From Streptomyces sp. SPB162 (lineage in GTDB: Bacteria > Actinomycetota > Actinomycetes > Streptomycetales > Streptomycetaceae), in the NCBI RefSeq assembly GCF_029504575.1, contig NZ_JAQFII010000001.1:1636501-1700500 (forward strand): 64,000 nucleotides of DNA. Direction: 5' to 3'. Under the pieces are notes generated by a model. The model worked only from the letters and a program-made list of their open reading frames with translations. It made no database searches and was not told the origin of the DNA. Shown piece after piece: positions 25,546 to 34,337 of this stretch (the first letter of the stretch is position 1; every line of letters starts with the position of its first letter). Made by a program: the position numbers and the translations under genes.

Positions 25546-25563
25546 ATTGATGTCGTCAAGCAT
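25546..25563. promoter_or_regulatory. MarR operator 2
   Basis: ATTGATGTCGTCAAGCAT contains the same 13-bp core TTGATGTCGTCAA (25547-25559) as operator 1. It ends 18 bp before the MarR start codon, as expected for autorepression. A related half-site (GACGTCAAG) lies at 25531. Confidence 0.75.
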
Positions 25564-25581
25564 TCTGAGTACACTCCCCGT

Positions 25582-26019
25582 ATGAGCGCCACCCAGAACG
25601 TCCCGACCAAGCTCGAGCTCCTGGAGCTGCTCGCCGCCATCGGCACCGCGCAGTGGCGGGACTTCGCGGCCGCCGCCGCGCACCACGGCCTCACCTCCAC
25701 CCAGGCCAAGGTCCTCGCCCAGCTCGACGGGCCGCTGCCGATGCGCGGCCTCGCGGCGCTGCTGGTGTGCGACGCGTCGAACGTCACCGGGATCGTGGAC
25801 CGGCTGGAGGCGCGTTCGCTCGTCCGCCGCGAGGCGGACCCCACCGACCGGCGGGTCAAGAACGTCGTGGCGACCGACGAGGGCCGCGACACCATCCGGC
25901 GCGTGCGCGAGGAGATGCAGGCCACGCACGGCGCGCTCGACGCCCTGGACGAGCACGAGAGCGCGACGCTCTACGCCCTGCTCGGACGGCTCCGCCCGGC
26001 GATGGAGAACAACGCCTGA
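25582..26019 (+). CDS. MarR-family transcriptional regulator
   Basis: 145 residues from ATG 25582. A winged helix with recognition region LASTQ-like GLTSTQAKVLAQLDGP, MRGLAALLVCDASNVTGIVD and the wing DPTDRRVKNVVATDEG. An in-frame ATG at 25543 lies inside operator 2 and is less likely. Divergent from the MFS pump; probably represses both sides and is released by a phenolic or pump substrate. Confidence 0.92.
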   Translation: MSATQNVPTKLELLELLAAIGTAQWRDFAAAAAHHGLTSTQAKVLAQLDGPLPMRGLAALLVCDASNVTGIVDRLEARSLVRREADPTDRRVKNVVATDEGRDTIRRVREEMQATHGALDALDEHESATLYALLGRLRPAMENNA

Positions 26020-26062
26020 CGCCGTCAGCTCTTCGGGGTCACGGGGTCACGGGGTCGCGGGA

Positions 26063-26944
26063 TCAGCGGCGGCGCAGCGCCGTGGCGAGCGCCCGCACGT
26101 CGCGGCTCGCGAAACCGGGCTCCCGCCCCAGCAGGCGGACCAGGTCGTCACGTACCGCGCGGGTGCGGCCCGCCGCGACCAGCGCCAGCGACTCGGCGAG
26201 CGCGGCCGGCAGCGACGGGTGGTACCAGGGTTCGGCCGCGTCCTCGTCGAACCAGCGGACGGCCGGGAACGAGCCGTGCACCTTGGGCTGGCAGTCGCCG
26301 AACCACGACCAGGTCCCGGGGTCCAGCGACACGTTGACCACGTGGCCGGCGGGCAGCGTTCGCACCCACGGGCGTGACGCGTCCTGCTGCCAGCGCCAGT
26401 GGCCGGGGGCGGTCCTGCCCCGCTGGGTGACGCCCACGTAGCGCAGCTTGCGGCGGATCACCGGCCACGGCTCGTGGCTCTCCTCGATCCACTCGGCGAG
26501 CGCGCGGTGCAGGGTGTCGAAGGTGTTGCCCCGGAAAACGACGTCCACGAGGGCCACCGGCCGCTTGCGGCGGGCCAGCGCGTGCGGGTCGAGCCCCACC
26601 GCGGCCAGGTGCTCGCGGAAGCGGGCCCGCACCGCGGGCGTCCAGCCCCGGTCGTCGGTGCACGAGACCGGCAACCGCAGCAGCCGCCCCCTCCACGACG
26701 AGCCTTCGAACGCGCCGGTCAGCAGGTCGTACATGCTGTCCAGCGACCGTCCGACGAAGCACAGGTCGGCGCCGTCGGAGCGGGCCAGCACCTTCGCGGC
26801 GCACTCGGTGAGCGTCGGCAGGTACCCCAGCCTGGTGGGCGGCGCGCCCTCGGTGAGCGCGCCGAGCCGGTCCGGGCCGGCGCCCGCGGACGTGGCGAGG
26901 CTCCAGCGGAACGGCTGCGGCGGGGCGGCGGGGCGAGCGGACAT
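26063..26944 (-). CDS. Hypothetical protein with phosphoribosyltransferase-like motif
   Basis: 293 residues from ATG 26944 (another ATG at 26980 is possible; neither has a strong ribosome site). The segments DLCFVGRSLDSMYDLL and RPVALVDVVFRGNTFDTLHR resemble the two core strands and the PRPP loop of type I phosphoribosyltransferases (V-D-D-x-x-x-T-G-x-T), though the acidic pair is altered to VDVV. A Trp-rich stretch (GHWRWQQDASRPW, TWSWFGDCQ) follows. No signal peptide. I do not recognise a named family. It follows the GntR gene in the same direction by 60 bp. Confidence 0.55.
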   Translation of the reverse strand: MSARPAAPPQPFRWSLATSAGAGPDRLGALTEGAPPTRLGYLPTLTECAAKVLARSDGADLCFVGRSLDSMYDLLTGAFEGSSWRGRLLRLPVSCTDDRGWTPAVRARFREHLAAVGLDPHALARRKRPVALVDVVFRGNTFDTLHRALAEWIEESHEPWPVIRRKLRYVGVTQRGRTAPGHWRWQQDASRPWVRTLPAGHVVNVSLDPGTWSWFGDCQPKVHGSFPAVRWFDEDAAEPWYHPSLPAALAESLALVAAGRTRAVRDDLVRLLGREPGFASRDVRALATALRRR

Positions 26945-27004
26945 ACGCCCCAGTGGATCACCGCCGGCCGGACGGGTCATCCGGTTTTCGCACCGGTACG
27001 GGTT

Positions 27005-27757
27005 CTACGGCGCGAGGATGTCCAGTTCGCGCAGCGCGCCGACGCAGATCTCCCGCATCAGACTCTCCGCGCCCGCCGCGTCCCGCGCCCGCACCGCTTC
27101 CGCGACCCGTACGTGCAAGGTGACCGCTTCGGGGTCGGGGGCGGTGAACATCACGTGGTGCTCGGTGCGGCCGGTCAGCACCTCGGCCACGACGTCGCCG
27201 AGCCGGGCGAACATCTCGTTGCCGGAGGCCCGCAGCATGACGCGGTGGAACGCGACGTCGTGCACCAGGTACTCGTCCAGGTCCGCGGCGCGGCCGGCGG
27301 CGGCCATGTCGGAGGCGAGCACCGTCAGCTCCCGGCACTGCCCGGGGGTGGCGGCCTCGGCCGCGAGCCCGGCGGCCACCGGCTCGACTGCGGTCCGCAG
27401 CATCGTCAGCGAGCGCAGCTGGCGGGGGCGGTCCGCGCCGGCCAGCCGCCACCGGATGACCGCCGGATCGAAGACGTTCCACTCCTCGGTGCGCCGCACC
27501 GTGACGCCGACCCGGCGGCGCGTCTCGACCAGGTGCATGGCCTCCAGGACGCGCACGGCCTCACGGACGACGGTGCGCGAGACCCCGTACCGATCCTCGA
27601 GTTCGTCGATGCGCAGCACCGTGCCGGGCGGGTAGGCGCCCGAGGCGATCGCGGGTCCGAGTTCGGCCAGTACGCGGGCGTGCAGGCCGCCGCTCTCTCC
27701 CTGCTGAGGCATGGGTGACAGCTTAAGTGCCGGAGCCTTGATATGACGTTTTCGCAT
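27005..27757 (-). CDS. gntR: GntR-family (FadR type) regulator of gluconate genes
   Basis: 250 residues from ATG 27757, which has AAGAGGG upstream; ATG 27712 is an alternative with a poor site. The N-terminal winged helix is AYPPGTVLRIDELEDRYGVS followed by RTVVREAVRVLEAMHLVETR. The C-terminal all-helical FCD domain shows metal-site residues (EYLVHDVAFHRVMLRASGN). Divergent from gntK with 70 bp between starts, matching the gluconate regulator arrangement; gluconate or 6-phosphogluconate is the likely effector (inference). Confidence 0.85.
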   Translation of the reverse strand: MRKRHIKAPALKLSPMPQQGESGGLHARVLAELGPAIASGAYPPGTVLRIDELEDRYGVSRTVVREAVRVLEAMHLVETRRRVGVTVRRTEEWNVFDPAVIRWRLAGADRPRQLRSLTMLRTAVEPVAAGLAAEAATPGQCRELTVLASDMAAAGRAADLDEYLVHDVAFHRVMLRASGNEMFARLGDVVAEVLTGRTEHHVMFTAPDPEAVTLHVRVAEAVRARDAAGAESLMREICVGALRELDILAP

Positions 27758-27827
27758 CGCCCTCTTGAATAAGTAGTACCTATGGCGTTTATTGGTGCCA
27801 GCCGCTTGCACAAGGAGGTACGAGCGC

Positions 27828-28367
27828 ATGACTGCCGAAGCCGCGCAGCACCAGCCGCAACCGAACCCCCCGGTCGTCGTCGTGATGGGCGTGTCCGGAT
27901 CGGGCAAGTCCACGGTCGGCGGCCTGCTCGCCCAACGGATGGGCGTTCCCTACGCCGAGGCGGACGACTTCCACCCGGCGGCGAACATCGCCAAGATGTC
28001 GGCGGGCCACCCGCTGGACGACACCGACCGCGCGCCGTGGCTGGACGCCATCGCCGCCTGGGTCACCGAACGCGCCGGCCTGGGGGGCGTCGTCAGCTGC
28101 TCCGCCCTGCGCCGCCGCTACCGCGACCGGCTCCGCGCCGACGCCCCCGAGCTGTTCTTCCTGCACCTGGACGGCCCCCCGGAGCTGATCGCCGCCCGGA
28201 TGCAGGCCCGCATGGAGCACTTCATGCCGCCCGGGCTGCTCCGCTCGCAGCTCGACGCCCTCGAACCGCTGGGTCCGGACGAAATCGGCACAGCGGGTGC
28301 CGTCATCACGATCGACGGCGGCCCGCAGCAGATCACCGAGCGCGCGTACGCCGCGCTCCCCCGCTGA
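27828..28367 (+). CDS. gntK: Gluconokinase
   Basis: 179 residues, the normal size, from ATG 27828 with AAGGAGG upstream. P-loop GVSGSGKSTVGG, then ADDFHPAANIAKMSAGHPLDD, DRAPWL and VSCSALRRRYRDRLR, all standard for GntK. It phosphorylates D-gluconate to 6-phosphogluconate with ATP, feeding the pentose phosphate pathway. First gene of gntK-gntP; the permease follows after 53 bp. Confidence 0.95.
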   Translation: MTAEAAQHQPQPNPPVVVVMGVSGSGKSTVGGLLAQRMGVPYAEADDFHPAANIAKMSAGHPLDDTDRAPWLDAIAAWVTERAGLGGVVSCSALRRRYRDRLRADAPELFFLHLDGPPELIAARMQARMEHFMPPGLLRSQLDALEPLGPDEIGTAGAVITIDGGPQQITERAYAALPR

Positions 28368-28420
28368 CCCCGCACCCCCGCTGACCCCCACATCCGCCGC
28401 TGTCCCCCTGGAGTACGAAC

Positions 28421-29818
28421 GTGTCTGCACTCAGCGTCGAGCTGCTGGCCGCGACGACCGCGCCACCCATCACCTCCGCCGGTGACACCCGGCTCGGCAT
28501 CGCCGCCCTCGTCGGCATCGCCGTCATCATCGTGCTGATCACCCGCTGGAAGGTGCACGCCTTCCTCGCCCTCACCATCGGCTCCTTCGTGCTCGGCGCG
28601 GTGGCGGGCGCACCGCTCGCGAAGACGATCACGAGCTTCACGACGGGTCTCGGGTCGACGGTCGCGGGCGTCGGCGTGCTCATCGCGCTCGGCGCCATCC
28701 TCGGCAAGCTGCTGGCGGACTCGGGCGGCGCCGACCAGATCGTCGACACCATCCTGGCCCGCACCAGCGAGCGCCGGATGCCGTGGGCGATGGCGGGGAT
28801 CGCGGGGCTGATCGGGCTGCCGCTCTTCTTCGAGGTCGGCATCGTGCTGCTGATCCCCGTGGTGCTGCTGGTCGCCCGGCGCGGCAACTACTCGCTGATG
28901 CGGGTCGGCATCCCGGCGCTGGCCGGACTGTCCGTCATGCACGGCCTGGTTCCGCCACACCCCGGCCCGCTCGCCGCCATCGACGCCATCCACGCCGACC
29001 TCGGCACCACGCTGGCGCTCGGCGTCCTCGTCGCGCTGCCCACCCTCGCCATCGCGGGCCCCCTCTTCGGCCGGGTGGCCGACCGCTGGGTCAAGGTCGA
29101 GCCGCCGGAGACCATGACGCCGGCCCGCGCCTCCGACGACCTGAAGCACCGTCCCAGCTTCGTCGCGACGGTGTGCACCATGCTGCTGCCGGTGGTGCTG
29201 ATGCTCGCCAAGGCGCTGGTGGACGTCATCGTCGACGACAAGCAGAGCCTGGTCTTCCGGATCTTCGACGTGGTCGGCACCCCGCTGATCGCGCTGCTCG
29301 CCGCCGTCCTACTGGCCATGTTCACGATGGGCCGCGCGGCCGGGTTCAGCAAGGAGCGGATCTCCTCGACGGTCGAGAAGTCGCTCGCCCCGATCGCCGG
29401 GATCCTGCTCATCGTCGGCGCGGGCGGCGGGTTCAAGCAGACGCTGATCGACGCCGGGGTCGGCAACATGATCCTCAACTGGTCGGACAGCTGGAACATC
29501 TCCCCGCTGCTGCTCGCCTGGCTGATCGCCGTCCTCATCCGGGTCGCCACCGGCTCCGCGACCGTCGCGACGATCTCCGCCGCCGGTCTGGTCGCACCGC
29601 TCGCCGCCGATATGTCGACAACGCACGCGGCCCTGCTGGTACTCGCCGTCGGCGCCGGTTCGCTCTTCTTCTCGCATGTCAACGACGCCGGATTCTGGCT
29701 CGTGAAGGAGTACTTCGGGATGGATGTCCCACAGACCCTCAAATCGTGGTCGACGATGGAGACAGTCATCTCCGTGGTGGCCCTAGGCTTCGTCCTGCTG
29801 CTCTCGCTCGTCCTGTAG
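28421..29818 (+). CDS. gntP: Gluconate permease, GntP family
   Basis: 465 residues from GTG 28421. About 12 membrane helices. GntP landmarks are LPLFFEVGIVLLIPVVLLVA, HGLVPPHPGPLAAIDAIHAD, GAGGGFKQTLIDAGVG, ATGSATVATISAAGLVAP and HVNDAGFWLVKEYFGM. It imports gluconate or related sugar acids with protons. In one operon with gntK under GntR. Confidence 0.95.
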   Translation: MSALSVELLAATTAPPITSAGDTRLGIAALVGIAVIIVLITRWKVHAFLALTIGSFVLGAVAGAPLAKTITSFTTGLGSTVAGVGVLIALGAILGKLLADSGGADQIVDTILARTSERRMPWAMAGIAGLIGLPLFFEVGIVLLIPVVLLVARRGNYSLMRVGIPALAGLSVMHGLVPPHPGPLAAIDAIHADLGTTLALGVLVALPTLAIAGPLFGRVADRWVKVEPPETMTPARASDDLKHRPSFVATVCTMLLPVVLMLAKALVDVIVDDKQSLVFRIFDVVGTPLIALLAAVLLAMFTMGRAAGFSKERISSTVEKSLAPIAGILLIVGAGGGFKQTLIDAGVGNMILNWSDSWNISPLLLAWLIAVLIRVATGSATVATISAAGLVAPLAADMSTTHAALLVLAVGAGSLFFSHVNDAGFWLVKEYFGMDVPQTLKSWSTMETVISVVALGFVLLLSLVL

Positions 29819-29858
29819 TGCGAGACGGCGTCAGTTGACCGTCCTGGGGAGGGCACGC

Positions 29859-30797
29859 ATGGGCACGCCGTCGATTGTCGACACAACGGGCACGGAACCG
29901 TATCTCATGGAACTGGCTCCCGATGTCCATGCGTTCTGCCAGCCCGACGGCGGCTGGTGCCTGAGCAACGCGGGCTTCGTCAGCGACGGCACGAGCACGC
30001 TGCTCGTGGACACCGCCGCCACCGAGCGCCGCACCCGGCTGCTGCGGGACGCCATCACGGCGGCGGGCGCGCCGCATCCGGAGTACGTGGTCAACACCCA
30101 CCACCACGGTGACCACACCTACGGCAACGGCCTGTTCGCGGCGGGCGGCTCGGCGATCGTCGGTCACACCGCGTGCCGCCGCGAGCTGCTGGCCGCCGGC
30201 CGCCAGCTGCACGGGGTCTGGCCTGACGTCGACTACGGCGACATCCAGATCACCGCGCCCACCGTCACGTACTCCGAGTCGATGCGGCTGCACACGGCCG
30301 GCTCCGAGGTGCGGCTGTTCCACCCGGGGGTGGCGCACACGCCCGGCGACACCATCGTGTGGCTGCCGCGCCAGCGCATCGTCTTCACCGGCGACCTGGT
30401 CTTCAACGGCGGCACGCCGTTCATCCTGATGGGGTCCCTGCACGGGTCGCTGCGCGCACTGGACCTGCTGCGGTCGCTCAACGCCGAGATCGTCGTCCCC
30501 GGACACGGCCCGGTCACCGACCCCGGCGTCTTCGACACCATGGAGGGGTACCTGCGCCACCTCGGCTGCCTCGCGGACACCGGCCGCGCCGCCGGCCGCA
30601 CCCCGCTGGAGACCGCCCGCACCGCCGACCTCGGCCCCTTCGCCGAACTCCGCGAGTCCGAGCGCCTGGTCGCCAACCTGCACCGCGTCTACGCCGAACT
30701 CGACGGCATCACACCGGGCGCCCCGCTGGACGCGGCGGCGGCGTTCGCCGACATGGCGGAGATGAACGGCGGCGTACCGGTGGCCTGTCACGCGTAG
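29859..30797 (+). CDS. MBL-fold metallo-hydrolase
   Basis: 312 residues from ATG 29859, set by GGGGAGGG; an upstream TTG (29835) is in frame but weaker. The dinuclear metal site is complete: NTHHHGDHTYGNG, then HTPGDTIVWLP, FTGDLVFNG and VPGHGPV. No signal peptide. It follows gntP by 40 bp and may be part of that transcript, so a lactonase or thioester hydrolase acting on sugar-acid metabolites is possible, but the family is broad. Confidence 0.85.
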   Translation: MGTPSIVDTTGTEPYLMELAPDVHAFCQPDGGWCLSNAGFVSDGTSTLLVDTAATERRTRLLRDAITAAGAPHPEYVVNTHHHGDHTYGNGLFAAGGSAIVGHTACRRELLAAGRQLHGVWPDVDYGDIQITAPTVTYSESMRLHTAGSEVRLFHPGVAHTPGDTIVWLPRQRIVFTGDLVFNGGTPFILMGSLHGSLRALDLLRSLNAEIVVPGHGPVTDPGVFDTMEGYLRHLGCLADTGRAAGRTPLETARTADLGPFAELRESERLVANLHRVYAELDGITPGAPLDAAAAFADMAEMNGGVPVACHA

Positions 30798-30843
30798 TGC
30801 GGCGGCGTGCCGCGCGCAACGCCCTTCCGGCCGATCGCCCGCA

Positions 30844-32202
30844 CTACCAGCGCGGCACGGCCGGCGTCCGCCACTCCGGCTCGGCCTGGCGCATCGCGGC
30901 CGCGTCGTCCCGGTCGCGCATCGTGCCGTCGTCGTCCAGCCAGCGTTGGTGGAGCGCCTTGAGGGCGTCCCGGTCGAGTTCGACGCCGAGGCCCGGCGCG
31001 TCGGAGACGGTGAGAGCGCCGTCGGTGAAGACGTGCCGGGACGTGATGACGTCGTCGCTCTGCCAGGGGTAGTGCGAGTCGCAGGCGTAGTCGAGGTTGG
31101 GGACGGTCGCCGCCACGTGGGTCATGGCGGCGAGGCTGATCCCCAGGTGGGTGTTGGAGTGCATGGACAGGCCGACGCCGAAGACGCGGCAGATCGCGGC
31201 CAGTTCGCGGGTGTTGCGCAGGCCGCCCCAGTAGTGGTGGTCGGAGAGCACCACCTGCACGGCGCCCGTCGAAAAGGCCTCGCGGATCTCCGGGAACGTC
31301 GTCACGCACATGTTGGTGGCCAGCGGTACGTCCGTGCCCGCCGCGACCTCCGCCATGCGGGCGGTCGTGCTGACGGGGTCCTCCAGGTACTCCAGGACGT
31401 CACCCAGCTCGGCGGCGACCCGCAGCGACGTCTCCACGGACCAGGCACCGTTGGGGTCCAGCCGCAGCGGCTGCCCGGGGAACGCCTCGGCCAGCGCCCG
31501 GACGGCGGCGATCTCCTCGTCGGGCGGGAAGACACCGCCCTTGAGCTTGAAGGAGCCGAACCCGTACGTGTCGGCGAAGCGGCGGGCCTGGGCGACGACT
31601 CCGGCCGGGTCGAGCGCGGCGCCCCAGTCGTCCCGCGGCGTGTCCGCGCCGGGGTGGTGCGCCCAGCGGTAGAAGAGGTACGCGCTGTACTCGACGGTGT
31701 CGCGGACCTTGCCGCCGAGCAGCGTGTGCACGGGCAGGCCCAGGATCTTGCCGAGCGCGTCGAGGCAGGCCACCTCGAAGCCGGAGATGACGGAGAGCCG
31801 CAGCTTGTCGGCGGTCTGCACACCGCGCAGCCCGCCGACGTCGACGGAGTCGGAGACGTCGGCCGGGTCGCCCGGTTCGCCGCAGACCCGCTCGGCGAGC
31901 GCGAACAGCCCGTTCAGATCGCTGACCGCGTGACCGGGGAGCGCCTCGCCGAGCGGCGCGGCCAGCTCCAGGTACCGGCTGTCGCCGTAGGTCTCGCCGA
32001 CCCCGACCGTGCCGTCCGCGGTGACGACCTCGATGATCAGGCGCGGGGTGAAGGGCTGGTGGACGCCCTGGGTATTGAGCAGCGGTGGGTCGGCGATCAG
32101 GATCGGCGTGAGCCTGACCTCCGTCACCGTCAGTGCCTTGACGTCCGCCGGCAGTGCCTTGGCGTCAGCCGCTGTCTGCGTATGTGAATACCGTTCACCC
32201 AT
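30844..32202 (-). CDS. gudD: Glucarate dehydratase
   Basis: 452 residues. Enolase superfamily, mandelate racemase subgroup. The KxK base motif is in GSFKLKGGVFPPDE; DPNGAWS and EDPVS give acidic metal ligands; NMCVTTF, DHHYWGGLRNTRE and SMHSNTHLGIS carry the third ligand region and catalytic His. These blocks are characteristic of D-glucarate dehydratase, which makes 5-keto-4-deoxyglucarate. It starts 11 bp after the ADP-ribosylglycohydrolase stop, so the two are cotranscribed. Convergent with the MBL gene. Confidence 0.92.
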   Translation of the reverse strand: MGERYSHTQTAADAKALPADVKALTVTEVRLTPILIADPPLLNTQGVHQPFTPRLIIEVVTADGTVGVGETYGDSRYLELAAPLGEALPGHAVSDLNGLFALAERVCGEPGDPADVSDSVDVGGLRGVQTADKLRLSVISGFEVACLDALGKILGLPVHTLLGGKVRDTVEYSAYLFYRWAHHPGADTPRDDWGAALDPAGVVAQARRFADTYGFGSFKLKGGVFPPDEEIAAVRALAEAFPGQPLRLDPNGAWSVETSLRVAAELGDVLEYLEDPVSTTARMAEVAAGTDVPLATNMCVTTFPEIREAFSTGAVQVVLSDHHYWGGLRNTRELAAICRVFGVGLSMHSNTHLGISLAAMTHVAATVPNLDYACDSHYPWQSDDVITSRHVFTDGALTVSDAPGLGVELDRDALKALHQRWLDDDGTMRDRDDAAAMRQAEPEWRTPAVPRW

Positions 32203-32213
32203 AAGTCCAGAGG

Positions 32214-33137
32214 CTAGGCGGGGGCCGAGTCCGCGTCAACCCACGCCGGGAGGGCCTCCCTGGCCGCGTGCCAGGCCGGCGGCAGGGCCCCCACCCCGGT
32301 GCGGGCGGCGACCACGCCGCCCGCGATGGCGCAGGTGGTGTCCATGTCGCCGAGGCCGGAGACCGTGACCCACAGGCACTCCTGGAGGTCGTCGGGGTGG
32401 CTGGCCGCGCACCACAGGGCGAACGGGACCGTGTCGGGGGCCGACACCCGGTACCCCGAGCCGAGCACCTCGGCGGCGTGCCGGACCGAGGCGTACTGGG
32501 ACATGCGGGAGGCGGTGCGCAGGCCGGAGCGGACGTCGGAGACATCGAGCCGGTCCGCGACGGCGCCCAGGAACGCGGCGCGGTCGGGGGCCGGGCCGCC
32601 CCGGCCGCGGGCCGCGAGCGCGGCGGCGACCGCGACGGCCACGGCCCCGGCGACGGCCTCGGGGTGGTGATGGGAGACGGATGCCTGGCGGGCGGCCAGC
32701 TCGGCGACCGTGTCCAGGTCCTCGCAGTGCCAGGCGCCGAGCGGGGCCACCCGCATGGCCGCCCCGTTCCCCCAGGAGCCCTGGCCCTCGAACTGCTCGC
32801 TCACCACGGCCTGCCAGGGCTCCCCGGTACCGATCCGGCGGAGCACGTCGTGCATGGAGGGGCCGTAGCCGCGGTGGTCGTCGGCCGCGTACTCGTCGGC
32901 GAGGCGCCGGGCCAGCCGGTCCTGGTCGACCTCCCCGCCGCTCTCCGCCAGCTCCCGCACGAGCGCGAGTGTCTGCGCGGTGTCGTCACTCCACAGCCAG
33001 GTCTCCGGGGGTGGCAGAACGCGCTTCTCCAGCGCCTCGGGGCCGGCGAGCCGGAGAACCGAGAACCAGCGGTCGCCGAAGGCGTCCCCGTGGGCGAGTC
33101 CGTGGAGCGAGTCCAGGGCGGCGGCGGGGATGTACAT
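32214..33137 (-). CDS. ADP-ribosylglycohydrolase family protein
   Basis: 307 residues, start ATG 33137 with GAGGAG. DraG-type Mg2+-site motifs: LHGLAHGDAFGDRW, WLWSDDTAQTLAL (family WTDDT) and near the end GLGDMDTTCAIAGGVVAARTG (family GDxDT). The family removes ADP-ribose from proteins or small molecules, but many members have unknown substrates. It is first gene of a two-gene operon with glucarate dehydratase. That pairing hints at a small-molecule glycoside substrate rather than protein de-ADP-ribosylation (inference). Confidence 0.85.
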   Translation of the reverse strand: MYIPAAALDSLHGLAHGDAFGDRWFSVLRLAGPEALEKRVLPPPETWLWSDDTAQTLALVRELAESGGEVDQDRLARRLADEYAADDHRGYGPSMHDVLRRIGTGEPWQAVVSEQFEGQGSWGNGAAMRVAPLGAWHCEDLDTVAELAARQASVSHHHPEAVAGAVAVAVAAALAARGRGGPAPDRAAFLGAVADRLDVSDVRSGLRTASRMSQYASVRHAAEVLGSGYRVSAPDTVPFALWCAASHPDDLQECLWVTVSGLGDMDTTCAIAGGVVAARTGVGALPPAWHAAREALPAWVDADSAPA

Positions 33138-33225
33138 CTAGGCTCCTCGAAGGGCGTGGACGGACTGCCAGTCTTTCAGCAGGAACCGACCCACAACACC
33201 GGATTCCGGATCCCTACTGGACGAC

Positions 33226-33243
33226 ATACCGACTGGTCGGCAT
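33226..33243. promoter_or_regulatory. TetR-type operator before the phosphotransferase-ACAD operon
   Basis: ATACCGAC-TG-GTCGGCAT is an 18-bp palindrome with 7 of 8 matched arm bases, 50 bp upstream of the phosphotransferase start. The CATACCG half-site recurs at 38483-38498 and 58373-58388. Confidence 0.6.
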
Positions 33244-33293
33244 GATGGCAGCAACGCCAGGACCAAGGTGTGCCGGGTGGTGAGGAGCGAACG

Positions 33294-34331
33294 ATGAGCG
33301 GTACGGACAATCCACCGGGGCTCGATCTCGGTCGGCTGCGCGAACATCTGGACCGGGAGCGGCCCGGTCTGGTGCGTGGCGCCCTGCGGGCCAGACTGAT
33401 CGAGGGCGGCCGGTCGAACCTGACGTACGCCGTCACCGACGGCGCCACGCGGTGGGTGGTGCGGCGGCCGCCGCTCGGGCACGTACTGGCCACCGCGCAC
33501 GACATGACGCGCGAGCACCGGGTGATCAGCGCGCTGAGCGACACCCCGGTCCCGGTGCCGGGCACGGTGCTGCTCTGCGAGGACCCCGAGGTGATCGGCG
33601 CCCCGTTCTACGTCATGGACTTCGTGGACGGCACGCCGTACCGCACCTCGGCGCAGCTCGCCGAGATCGGCCCGGAGCGCACCCGCGCGGTCGTGCTGGG
33701 GCTGCTCGACACCCTGGTGGACCTGCACGCGGTGGACCCGGCAGCGGCCGGCCTCGACGGCTTCGGACGTCCCGAGGGCTTCCTGGAGCGGCAGCTGCGC
33801 CGCTGGGGCAAGCAGTTGGAGGCGTCCACCAGCCGCGACCTGCCCGGTATCGCGGAGCTACACGCCGCCCTCGGCAAGGCGCTGCCCGCCTCGCCCACGC
33901 CCACCGTCGTGCACGGCGACTACCGGCTCGACAACGTGCTGGTCGGCGCCGACGACCGGGTCCTGGCCGTCCTGGACTGGGAGATGTCGACGCTGGGCGA
34001 CCCGCTCACCGACCTCGGCCTGCTGGTGATGTACAGCGAGCAGGAGACCGTCCCTGACGTGCCCGTTTCCACCACCGGCGACGCGCCCGGCCATCCCACC
34101 GCCCGGGAACTGGTCGAGCGGTACGCCGAGCGGTCGGGCCGCGACACCTCGGCCATCGACTGGTACACGGCCTTCGCGTACTTCAAGCTCGCCGTGATCC
34201 TCGAGGGCATCCACTACCGCTTCACGCTGGGCCAGACCGTCGGGGCCGGTTTCGACCGGATCGGCGACCTGGTGCCCGCATTCATCGACCGCGGGCTGCT
34301 CAAGCTCCGGCTCCAGCCCCAGGAGGACTGA
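33294..34331 (+). CDS. Aminoglycoside phosphotransferase-like kinase (ACAD10/11-associated type)
   Basis: 345 residues from ATG 33294 with GAGGAG. Kinase-like fold with the catalytic loop VVHGDYRLDNVLVG and the metal-binding VLDWEMSTLGDPLTDLG. N-terminal GGRSNLTYAV is the ATP-binding turn. In animals and bacteria this family is fused or linked to acyl-CoA dehydrogenases (ACAD10/11) that degrade 4-hydroxyacids through phosphorylation. Here the dehydrogenase follows by six bases, so the same two-step chemistry is likely. Confidence 0.88.
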   Translation: MSGTDNPPGLDLGRLREHLDRERPGLVRGALRARLIEGGRSNLTYAVTDGATRWVVRRPPLGHVLATAHDMTREHRVISALSDTPVPVPGTVLLCEDPEVIGAPFYVMDFVDGTPYRTSAQLAEIGPERTRAVVLGLLDTLVDLHAVDPAAAGLDGFGRPEGFLERQLRRWGKQLEASTSRDLPGIAELHAALGKALPASPTPTVVHGDYRLDNVLVGADDRVLAVLDWEMSTLGDPLTDLGLLVMYSEQETVPDVPVSTTGDAPGHPTARELVERYAERSGRDTSAIDWYTAFAYFKLAVILEGIHYRFTLGQTVGAGFDRIGDLVPAFIDRGLLKLRLQPQED

Positions 34332-34337
34332 GAACTG

